From assembly GCF_039613825.1 (NCBI RefSeq), contig NZ_CP154826.1:1922001-1986000 (forward strand): DNA of 64,000 bases, in the 5' to 3' direction. The stretch comes from Diaminobutyricibacter sp. McL0608 (GTDB taxonomy: Bacteria > Actinomycetota > Actinomycetes > Actinomycetales > Microbacteriaceae). The position numbers and the translations under genes are program-made. This document shows, piece after piece, positions 23,507 to 30,316 of the stretch. The notes beneath the pieces are model-generated. The model searched no databases, was not told the DNA's origin, and saw only the letters and a list, made by a program, of their open reading frames with translations. How positions within the stretch are numbered: the first letter of the stretch is position 1; each line of letters starts with the position of its first letter.

Positions 23507-24307
23507 CTACTCGTTCGCGTTCTGCTGGCGAAGCCAGACAAGGACCTCTGTCGCCACGTCGCGCCACCCGTGGTCGATGACGAGCGAGTGGCCGCGGCCG
23601 TGGAACTTCGTCAGGTCGGTGACCGCGTTCGAGTCCCGGTACTGCTTGAGTGTGGCTTCGGTCGTCACATCGGGAACCGTGTGGTCCTTCGTGCCCGACA
23701 CGAGCAGCAGCGGTCCGCGGTCTTCGTTCCCGGTGTCGACCTTCGCCTGCGAGTGGACACGGAAGTTCGCGGATGCTGCCTCGAACAGCGGGCGGGCGGG
23801 CGACGGTATGGCCACCGCGTCGAACAGGTCCTTCGACTCCTCGTCGGTCAGTTCATTGCCAAAGCCGAACTTGAACTCCTTCTCGGTGAGCGACACGGCA
23901 TGCTTGAGGTTGGCCGGGTTCCCGAGACCGGGAAGAGCCGACTTGAGCTGCGCGAGAGGGAGCGGAAGCACACCCTTGATCTGCGCGGGGTCGATGGCGA
24001 CTCCCGCATTTCCGTAGCCCTGCCCGATCAGCTTCTCGGTGATCAGTCCGCCGAACGAGTGCCCGATGATGACAGGCGGCTCCTCGAACGCTTCGATGAT
24101 CGCCGCGTAGTGCGCGGTGATGTCGTCGATGCTCTTGTCGGCCACCGCATCCGGATTCGCACGCGCCTCCTCGACGGTGTCCGGCTCGCCGGGCCAGCCC
24201 GGAGCGACCGGATCGTAGCCTTCGTTGCGGAAGAACTCGATCCAGGGGTTCCAGCTGGTGGCGTGAAGCCACAGACCGTGGATGAAGACGACGGGCTGAC
24301 CTGCCAT
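23507..24307 (-). CDS. Alpha/beta hydrolase
   Basis: A 266-residue alpha/beta hydrolase. VVFIHGLWLHATSW forms the oxyanion segment from residue 6, GHSFGG is the nucleophile elbow near residue 86, LLLVSGTKDHTVPD holds the acid, and FHGRGHSLVIDHGW the histidine. A lipase or haloperoxidase-like esterase activity is plausible; the substrate cannot be told. A GAAAGG ribosome site is 9 nt before ATG 24307. It is convergent with the ABC permease and divergent from the MBL-like gene. Confidence 0.88.
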   Translation of the reverse strand: MAGQPVVFIHGLWLHATSWNPWIEFFRNEGYDPVAPGWPGEPDTVEEARANPDAVADKSIDDITAHYAAIIEAFEEPPVIIGHSFGGLITEKLIGQGYGNAGVAIDPAQIKGVLPLPLAQLKSALPGLGNPANLKHAVSLTEKEFKFGFGNELTDEESKDLFDAVAIPSPARPLFEAASANFRVHSQAKVDTGNEDRGPLLLVSGTKDHTVPDVTTEATLKQYRDSNAVTDLTKFHGRGHSLVIDHGWRDVATEVLVWLRQQNANE

Positions 24308-24450
24308 GTGCGTTGACCTTTCACCGGGCGCCGACGTGCGACGCGTATGACCAAGCAGAATGCAACAGCGTGAAAGCCGGCGATCACATGCAGCACCGAC
24401 CCCGCACGGCTCAGGCTATGCCCGCATGTAGGCATGGAACAACGGTCTGT

Positions 24451-24456
24451 TACGTT
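24451..24456 (+). promoter_or_regulatory. -10 box (TACGTT) of the MBL-like gene, leaderless spacing
   Basis: TACGTT with exactly 6 nt to ATG 24463. The frame is open 50 codons further upstream, but this box favours the ATG as the true start. Confidence 0.55.
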
Positions 24457-24462
24457 GGGCGC

Positions 24463-25284
24463 ATGTTTGACTGGCTCTGCGCCGCGTGCGCTGTCGAATA
24501 TCCGCCCGGCGACCAGCCTCCCGCCGAATGCCCGATCTGCCTGGACGAGCGCCAGTACGTCCCATTGTCCGGCCAGGCCTGGACCTCCCTGCAGCTGCTC
24601 GCGGAGCGGGGGAGCAGGGTCGAGATCGCCGAGGCCGAGCCTGACCTCTACATTCTGAACACCACTCCGGAGACGGGAATCGGCCAGTACGCGAAGCTCG
24701 TGCGCACCAGCCAGGGCAACCTCCTGTGGGATCCGACCGGGTTCGTCGACGAGGCCGCCGCGGCACAGGTCACAGCGCTGGGCGGTGCCCGGTACATCGT
24801 GGCCAGTCACCCGCACATGTACGGCGCCCAGAGTACGTGGGCGCGGTACCTCGATGCGGAGATCCTCGTGGCCGAGGCGGATCGCGAGTGGGTGCAGCGC
24901 GACGATCCGCACATCCGGACGTTCTCCGGTGATGTCGAGCTCCTCCCCGGGGTGACGCTCCGGACGATCGGCGGCCACTTTCCCGGCAGCGCCATCGTGC
25001 ACTGGGCTCCGGGGGCAGAAGGCCGCGGCGTCGTCCTCGCCGGTGACACGTTCTTCCCGGGACCCTCGGGCCGCTGGGTCACGTTCATGCGCAGCTTCCC
25101 GAACGCGATCCCGATGTCGGCCGCGGTCGTCGGCCGGGTCGCCGGCGCCGTGACCGCACACGCCTTCGATCGCGCCTACGGCAATTTCGGCAACCGCATC
25201 ATGTCGGATGCTCGCGGGGCCGTCCAGCGCTCGGCGGACCGGTACATCGCGTGGGTCAGCGGGGCGAACGACCACCTCACGTGA
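24463..25284 (+). CDS. Zinc-ribbon plus metallo-beta-lactamase-like protein
   Basis: A 273-residue protein with two parts. Residues 5-29 have two CxxC knuckles (CAAC and CPIC), a rubredoxin/zinc-ribbon-like mini-domain. The rest follows the metallo-beta-lactamase fold: LLWDPTGF strand, GARYIVASHPHMYGAQ, GGHFPGSAIVHW, and VLAGDTFF. The usual HxHxDH metal motif is replaced by HPHMYG, so the second-metal ligands Asp and His are missing. A later His and the Asp of AGDTF remain. Activity is therefore uncertain: it may be a mono-metal enzyme or non-catalytic. The ATG was chosen on its TACGTT box. Confidence 0.75.
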   Translation: MFDWLCAACAVEYPPGDQPPAECPICLDERQYVPLSGQAWTSLQLLAERGSRVEIAEAEPDLYILNTTPETGIGQYAKLVRTSQGNLLWDPTGFVDEAAAAQVTALGGARYIVASHPHMYGAQSTWARYLDAEILVAEADREWVQRDDPHIRTFSGDVELLPGVTLRTIGGHFPGSAIVHWAPGAEGRGVVLAGDTFFPGPSGRWVTFMRSFPNAIPMSAAVVGRVAGAVTAHAFDRAYGNFGNRIMSDARGAVQRSADRYIAWVSGANDHLT

Positions 25285-25339
25285 GAAGTCCGTCGGCGAC
25301 CGCGACGGTGCACCGACCCGCCGCGTCGGCCGGACCCCA

Positions 25340-25345
25340 TACGAT
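25340..25345 (+). promoter_or_regulatory. -10 box (TACGAT) deciding the start of the next hydrolase
   Basis: TACGAT ends 6 nt before GTG 25352 and abuts an earlier in-frame GTG at 25346. Leaderless spacing favours 25352. Confidence 0.5.
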
Positions 25346-25351
25346 GTGCGG

Positions 25352-26188
25352 GTGGTCTTCGAACATGACGTCCGACTCTCCGATGGTCGCACTGTGCGCG
25401 TCTACGACACGGGAGCGGCGGAATCCGACGCGCTGACCGTCGTCTGGTTCCACGGCTCACCCCAGACCGGGGCACTCCTCGACCCGCTCCTCGAGGCTGC
25501 GTCGGCCAGGCGCATCCGCCTGCTCTCGTACGCGCGACCGGGCTACCGCGGCTCGACGCGAGTGCCCGGAAGGGACGTCGCCTCGGCGGCGATCGACGTC
25601 GAAGGGTTCGCCGACGCACTCGGGCTGGGCGGTTTCGCCGTGATGGGCGCATCCGGAGGGGGACCGCATGCCCTCGCGTGCGCAGCGCTCCTGCCGGGCC
25701 GGGTGCCGGCCGCAGCGACGTTCGCCACGCTCGCTCCGTTCGACGCCGGCATCGACTGGTTCGGGGGCATGGCCTCGGACGGGGCAGCGCTGCGCGCCGC
25801 GGTCGAGGGTCCGGATGCGCGGACGGCATTCGAGGAGACCGCGGAGTTCGACCCGCTGAGTTTCAACGACCGCGACTACGCCACCCTCGCCGGGTCCTGG
25901 ACGTCCCTCGGGGCGGATGTCGGGATCGCGTCAGGCGACGGGCCCGAGGGCCTGATCACCGACGACCTCGCCTTCGTCCAGCCCTGGGGATTCGAGATCG
26001 CGGACATCGCAGCACCCGTCCTCCTCGCTCAGGGCGGGGATGACCGGGTGGTGCCCGCGACGCACGCAGAGTGGCTGGTCGGCACCATGGCGGATGCTGA
26101 GCTGTGGCTGCGCCCGCGTGACGGTCATATCTCGATTCTGGAGGCGGCGCCCGTCGCGTTCGACTGGCTGCTCGCGCACGCCCGCTGA
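25352..26188 (+). CDS. Alpha/beta hydrolase
   Basis: A 278-residue hydrolase with WFHGSPQTG (oxyanion segment), an elbow MGASGGGPHALA in which the usual GxSxG reads G-A-S-G-G, LLAQGGDDRVVP with the acid, and a C-terminal RDGHISI with the histidine. It resembles proline-iminopeptidase-like and epoxide-hydrolase-like members; the substrate is unknown. The frame continues upstream into the preceding gene, but the start is set at GTG 25352 because a TACGAT box lies 6 nt before it and no ribosome site is present. GTG 25346 is the alternative. Confidence 0.85.
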   Translation: MVFEHDVRLSDGRTVRVYDTGAAESDALTVVWFHGSPQTGALLDPLLEAASARRIRLLSYARPGYRGSTRVPGRDVASAAIDVEGFADALGLGGFAVMGASGGGPHALACAALLPGRVPAAATFATLAPFDAGIDWFGGMASDGAALRAAVEGPDARTAFEETAEFDPLSFNDRDYATLAGSWTSLGADVGIASGDGPEGLITDDLAFVQPWGFEIADIAAPVLLAQGGDDRVVPATHAEWLVGTMADAELWLRPRDGHISILEAAPVAFDWLLAHAR

Positions 26189-26195
26189 GCTGACC

Positions 26196-26687
26196 TCATC
26201 CCGTCTGGGCCGGCGCGAGCTCGACGGTGGCGAGCACTTCGCGGCCACCCGGCGAGGAACGCGGAGCCATATCGACGAGGGCGACCTGCCGGAGCCTCAG
26301 AACCTCACCCTCGGCGGCCCGCCGCTCGCCCTTGACCGTGACGTGCGGCCGGTACGGTCCCGGCTGGAACGAGCGTTCGCTCGACGGCAATGCGAGGGGA
26401 TGGAGGGCCGCGGTCAGGGCCGCGTGGAGTCCGGTGAGTCGAGCATCCTCGTCGACGAGCGTCACAGGGATATCGTGGCGCCGACCGAACAGCGCGCCGC
26501 GACCCGCCGTGACCGGGAACGCCGAGACACCGGCCGTGGTCTCTGCGATGGCGCGAGCGAGGTCGTCGATGGTGGCGTGGGTGCTGAACGGTGGGACGAC
26601 TGTCACATGGAGCGGCCATTCACGGACCGCGAACCGCGTGCCGGCGTGGAGCGGCTCCAGAGGGATGACGACGACGACCCGCGACAT
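26196..26687 (-). CDS. 2H phosphoesterase / 2'-5' RNA ligase-like protein
   Basis: A 163-residue protein of the LigT/2H superfamily, with the two diagnostic HxTx motifs: LHVTVVPPF near residues 26-34 and YRPHVTVKG near residues 115-123. These histidines form the active site for cyclic phosphodiester or 2'-5' chemistry in characterised members. The target RNA or nucleotide is not known. It begins at an ATG with a TAAAAT box 6 nt upstream, so it is probably leaderless. It converges with the hydrolase gene, 7 bp away. Confidence 0.85.
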   Translation of the reverse strand: MSRVVVVIPLEPLHAGTRFAVREWPLHVTVVPPFSTHATIDDLARAIAETTAGVSAFPVTAGRGALFGRRHDIPVTLVDEDARLTGLHAALTAALHPLALPSSERSFQPGPYRPHVTVKGERRAAEGEVLRLRQVALVDMAPRSSPGGREVLATVELAPAQTG

Positions 26688-26693
26688 GTGCCG

Positions 26694-26699
26694 ATTTTA
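26694..26699 (-). promoter_or_regulatory. -10 box (TAAAAT) of 2H phosphoesterase gene, leaderless spacing
   Basis: TAAAAT on the minus strand, 6 nt from ATG 26687; the most AT-rich of the leaderless -10 boxes in this window. Confidence 0.6.
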
Positions 26700-26797
26700 A
26701 GCTGCGAAGGTCCGAAGGCTCCTGCACTCCGTTCCCAGTTCGACCGGCCAGAGTGATGGTCTGACCGCGTGCGTGAAGAACGGGGAGCCACGAGACG

Positions 26798-28204
26798 ATG
26801 ACAGCGCCGACGGTCCACACCGGCCGGTTCGTGCCCGGCCGGATGCAGGAGTTCCGCGATTTCCTCGCGGCGCACGCCTCTGCATCCGTCGCCGTGCTCG
26901 CCGCCGTCTGCGCCATCGCGGCGTGGTGGCGCATCCCTGCGGTGGCGCGCAACACGCTCTGGGCGGAAGACGGAAGGAATTTCCTCCAGGATGCGGTCAA
27001 CCACGGCCCCCTGACCTCGCTCACGATTCCGTACGCAGGCTATCTCCACACCATCCCGCGGCTGATCGCGGCCTTCACCGTCACCTTCGTTCCGGTTCCT
27101 CAATGGGCGGACGCGATGACGGCCGGCTCCTGCATCGTCGCCGGAATCCTGGCGGCAGTGGTCTTCGTCTGCACCCGGGATGTCGTCCCCTGGCTGCCGG
27201 GCCGAATGATGATCGCCGGTCTCACGGTTCTCGCGCCGCTCGCACCCCGCGAGGTGCTCGGCGACGCTGCGAATGTGCACTCGCTGGTGCTCTGGACGGT
27301 GTTGTGGATGCTCCTCTACACACCGCGGACGCGCGCGGGCTCGATCGTTCTCGGAGTCGTCGCGTTTCCGGGAGCCGCGACCGAGATCCAGTGCCTGCTG
27401 CTCCTCCCGCTCGCCCTCATCCGCTGGCGAGACCGGAGTCGGTGGCCGATGTTCGCGGGACTCGCGATCGGACTGGCGATGGAGTTGTTCGTCACTCTGT
27501 TCTGGCCGCGCCCGCCGTCCGGGCATCCACCGATCGAAACACTGTCCATCGCCTACGGCTACCTGATCAACGCCGTCACGCCGCTGGTGACTCCGCAGAA
27601 CTCCATCGGACCGGTCCTGGTGAGCAGCGGACCGCTCGTCGGCATCGCCGTATTCGCCGCGGTCGCATGTGCGCTCGTCTACGTCATACTGCGGGGAACG
27701 TTCACGCAGCGCATCGCCGGCAGCGGGCTCGTCGCCGGCTCGATCGCGTTCTACACGATCGCGGTCGTCACCAATCCCAACTCGTTCTACGATTACGCGC
27801 GGTTCGACACCGACGAGCTCGCACAGGTGTGGCTCGCCCGGTACGGTGTCGTGCCGTCCATGATGCTGGCGGCGGTCGTCGTTCTCGCGATCTCGCTGGC
27901 AGTGTCGCGTGGTGTCACGGGGGCTGCGCGGGTGTCTGTCGGCGACCGCGCGACGTCGGCGACCCGTCGATGGCTCGGCGAACGTCGAAGGCTCGCGGGC
28001 GGGATCGCGCTCGGTGTCGTGGCGGCGCTGCTCCTCGTGCAGTTCATCCCCCAGGACACCCGACGCTCCTCAGGGCCGCAGTGGTCCGCTCAGGTGACCG
28101 CGGCTGCGCGAGCCTGCGAACGGCTCCCGGCCAGCTACGTCTTCCACCTGAGCGAAACCATCGACTGGCACGTCCGGTTGACCTGCCGCACTCTCGACGA
28201 CTAG
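26798..28204 (+). CDS. Polytopic membrane protein, GT-C glycosyltransferase-like
   Basis: A 468-residue protein with about ten to eleven hydrophobic helices. After the first helix is a loop with an acidic pair, LWAEDGRNF (Glu-Asp near residues 57-58), as in GT-C lipid-linked sugar transferases; the following LHTIPRLIAAFTV also fits that topology. The C-terminal segment after the last helix is short and polar. No specific family is recognised, so the transferase role is inference. GGGGAG lies 7-10 nt before the ATG. A different frame stays open over the same stretch but lacks hydrophobic character and is a shadow. It converges with the next gene. Confidence 0.7.
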   Translation: MTAPTVHTGRFVPGRMQEFRDFLAAHASASVAVLAAVCAIAAWWRIPAVARNTLWAEDGRNFLQDAVNHGPLTSLTIPYAGYLHTIPRLIAAFTVTFVPVPQWADAMTAGSCIVAGILAAVVFVCTRDVVPWLPGRMMIAGLTVLAPLAPREVLGDAANVHSLVLWTVLWMLLYTPRTRAGSIVLGVVAFPGAATEIQCLLLLPLALIRWRDRSRWPMFAGLAIGLAMELFVTLFWPRPPSGHPPIETLSIAYGYLINAVTPLVTPQNSIGPVLVSSGPLVGIAVFAAVACALVYVILRGTFTQRIAGSGLVAGSIAFYTIAVVTNPNSFYDYARFDTDELAQVWLARYGVVPSMMLAAVVVLAISLAVSRGVTGAARVSVGDRATSATRRWLGERRRLAGGIALGVVAALLLVQFIPQDTRRSSGPQWSAQVTAAARACERLPASYVFHLSETIDWHVRLTCRTLDD

Positions 28205-28220
28205 CCCGCGCGTACCCGCC

Positions 28221-28979
28221 TTAGCCGAGCGCCTTCAGATCCGCCTGCAGGGCGGCCTGATCGAAGCCCTCGAGGGACTTGCCTGCGGTGAGCATCTCCT
28301 TCGACAGGTACGCGATGCCCTCGTCCATGTAGGTCGCCAGGAAATCCGGATCCATCGGATGGAGCTTTCCCCAGGTGACGATCTGGAAGTGCGTCCCGTC
28401 GAAACCGACCAGCGGCACGTAATGACCGCCCTCGATCTTCGCGCCCGGCACAACCGACCACGGCTCCCCCTTGTTGAACTGGTCCATCGCCGAGTCCGGG
28501 AACTTGATGCCAAGGCCGACCGCGCCGAACAGGTAGCAGGCCTGCTTCACGTCATCCAGGTTTCCCACCCGGAGGGCGAGGTAGGCCGCGACCTTGTGCC
28601 GCTTGCCGTTCGCATCGATGACGCCGGTCTTGCGGCGATAGGACGCCGCAACCGACATGTCGGTTCCCTGGTCGCTGTTCGGGTCGTCGGGGTTGAATCC
28701 GGTGACCTTCGCATAATCCGAGAGGACGGACTGGTCGGTGAACGAATACGTGTGTTTCGCCTCATCGCCCCAGAGCATCGTCTCGTGAGCGGCGCCGGCC
28801 CACACGCAGTCGCCGAACTTGTCGTTGCCGAGCATCCCGATCGGTGTCGCCGCATAGAGTTCCTGGTGACCGAAGACCGGCGGGACCGGCGGGAGCTTCG
28901 TCTCGTCGAGGAATGCCGAGAAGGTGAACGAGACAGCACCTTCACGTGCGGGCAGTTTGCCCAGCTTCAAATCAGCCAT
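28221..28979 (-). CDS. Papain-like-motif protein of unknown function
   Basis: A 252-residue cytoplasmic protein without signal or membrane segments. I do not recognise a named family. The order of motifs resembles a papain-fold or C39-like cysteine peptidase. A GDCVWAGAAHETM segment places Cys58 at the start of a helix. GGHYVPLVGFDG has His186 at the start of a strand. Then IVTWGK has Trp203-Gly204, where papain-fold enzymes have N-S-W-G. Thr replaces the Asn, so activity is open. An AAGGAG ribosome site lies 9 nt before ATG 28979. It is divergent from a membrane protein gene across a 248-bp region. Confidence 0.6.
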   Translation of the reverse strand: MADLKLGKLPAREGAVSFTFSAFLDETKLPPVPPVFGHQELYAATPIGMLGNDKFGDCVWAGAAHETMLWGDEAKHTYSFTDQSVLSDYAKVTGFNPDDPNSDQGTDMSVAASYRRKTGVIDANGKRHKVAAYLALRVGNLDDVKQACYLFGAVGLGIKFPDSAMDQFNKGEPWSVVPGAKIEGGHYVPLVGFDGTHFQIVTWGKLHPMDPDFLATYMDEGIAYLSKEMLTAGKSLEGFDQAALQADLKALG

Positions 28980-29227
28980 TTGTCATGCTCCTTCGATTCG
29001 CGTCAGGCGGGCGCTCCGTCGCGCACACACGCGTCACGATCCCGATCGGGATTCAGCGAACACCGGTTGTTGCGGGCCTGCGTCGGCTGGGGCACCGCAC
29101 CTGTTGCTCACGTCTTCGGCATCAGATGACGTCCCCATCCTGCCACTGCCAGACCGTATTCAGTGAGGAAATCTCGAAGAATGATGTTCGTGTCTACACA
29201 AGGGATCCGGGACAGTAGGATCCGAGC
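28980..29227. promoter_or_regulatory. Divergent intergenic region with a 14-bp palindrome
   Basis: This 248-bp gap separates two divergently transcribed genes and holds no credible ORF. It contains a perfect 14-bp palindrome ATCCCGATCGGGAT at 29039-29052, placed where a regulator could affect the minus-strand gene. The ribosome site of that gene is at about 28989, and TAGGAT at 29216-29221 serves the plus-strand gene. Confidence 0.4.
29216..29221 (+). promoter_or_regulatory. -10 box (TAGGAT), leaderless spacing
   Basis: TAGGAT with exactly 6 nt to ATG 29228; no Shine-Dalgarno precedes that ATG. Confidence 0.6.
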
Positions 29228-30223
29228 ATGAGCGGTAAACGCGCCATCGTCGCGATCAGCGCCGACACCCGGCTCGCGTGGACCATCGGTGGGGCGCTCC
29301 TGATCGTCTCGCCGATCCTGTCCCTCGGCAGTCCGTCCATCGGCTCGCAGATACCCGGCGGGATCTTCATCGGACCGGTGTGCTTCGCTGCCGCCACAGT
29401 CCTCTTCGCCTTCGGCATCCGCGGCTCCGGAAGCGTGACCGCCCGGCGGCCGCTCGGGACGACCGCCGTGGTGTTCCTGGGACTCTGGACCCTGCTCACT
29501 GCAGTACTGCTCGGCCCGATCGTCTCGACGATCTATGCGGCCGGCCGGGGCGGGGTCGAATGGACGTTTGCGGTCGGCTACGCCAACGACCTCATCCAGT
29601 TCGTCGCCGCGCTCATCGCGGCGATCCAGATCGCGCGTGCAGGAGTGGTTCCGCGTCCATGGAACTGGGCGCCGACGTGGGCACTGGTCGCGATCACGGT
29701 CCCGTGGCTGGTTCTCCAGATCGTCGGATACTTCGGCGCGCCTGCCGTTGCTAATCTGGCTTTCGCGTTCTCGACGATCGACGGGCTCATCAACCTCGCA
29801 GCGACCCTCTTCCTCGGTGTAGTCGCGATCGTTCTCGCGCAGGTCGCGGCCGGGCCCGGCGCCCCCGGCTCCCGGGTCGGTACGACCGACGATGAGGGCC
29901 ACGGGGACACGAACGCTCCAGGCAGTTCCGTCGGTCAGCGGAACCTCTCTGTCGTTCTCCTGCTGGCGTTCGGTGCGCTGACGGCGATCGGAGGTGTCAT
30001 CGGTGCGCTGGCAGCGAAGGCGGCTGCCGATCACGCACTCTTCGCAGCATCCGGCCTGCGCACCCTGCCGGTCTACACGTACACGCAATTCACCCAGGCC
30101 GTGCCCTCCATCGCGCCCGAGCTTGCCGGCATGTGGGTCGGTAGCGTCGTCGCCGTGCTCGGGGTCGCCGTTCTCCTGGCAGGGGTCATCGTCGCAACCA
30201 GGAACCCGCCCCTGGCGTCGTAG
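29228..30223 (+). CDS. Hypothetical eight- to nine-helix membrane protein
   Basis: A 331-residue protein with about eight or nine hydrophobic helices and one long hydrophilic Gly/Asp-rich loop around residues 210-238 (GPGAPGSRVGTTDDEGHGD) that probably faces one side of the membrane. No family motif is recognised and no catalytic pattern is visible. Start ATG 29228 follows a TAGGAT box at 6 nt. It lies between two GT-C-like membrane proteins, 93 bp before the second, but the TAGAAT box in that gap suggests separate transcription. Real gene by codon pattern and hydrophobicity; function unknown. Confidence 0.7.
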   Translation: MSGKRAIVAISADTRLAWTIGGALLIVSPILSLGSPSIGSQIPGGIFIGPVCFAAATVLFAFGIRGSGSVTARRPLGTTAVVFLGLWTLLTAVLLGPIVSTIYAAGRGGVEWTFAVGYANDLIQFVAALIAAIQIARAGVVPRPWNWAPTWALVAITVPWLVLQIVGYFGAPAVANLAFAFSTIDGLINLAATLFLGVVAIVLAQVAAGPGAPGSRVGTTDDEGHGDTNAPGSSVGQRNLSVVLLLAFGALTAIGGVIGALAAKAAADHALFAASGLRTLPVYTYTQFTQAVPSIAPELAGMWVGSVVAVLGVAVLLAGVIVATRNPPLAS

Positions 30224-30250
30224 CCGGACGAGTGGCGTTCCCAGCTCCTG

Positions 30251-30256
30251 TAGAAT
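30251..30256 (+). promoter_or_regulatory. TAGAAT -10 box inside a short inverted repeat
   Basis: TAGAAT is part of GTAGAA-TTCGTG-TTCTAC (30250-30267), an 18-nt element with 6-bp inverted arms followed by TCTTTTC. It could be the promoter of the gene at 30317 with an operator over it, or a weak terminator of the preceding gene. Confidence 0.4.
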
Positions 30257-30316
30257 TCGTGTTCTACTCTTTTCTGGTCCGGTAGTCCGTCAGCACGCGA
30301 GAGCTTCATTCCTTCC

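Noticed and set aside
26773-28224. Second plus-strand frame of 483 codons over the gene at 26798
   Set aside because: Arg-rich and without membrane segments, whereas the overlapping frame gives a coherent polytopic protein with a ribosome site.
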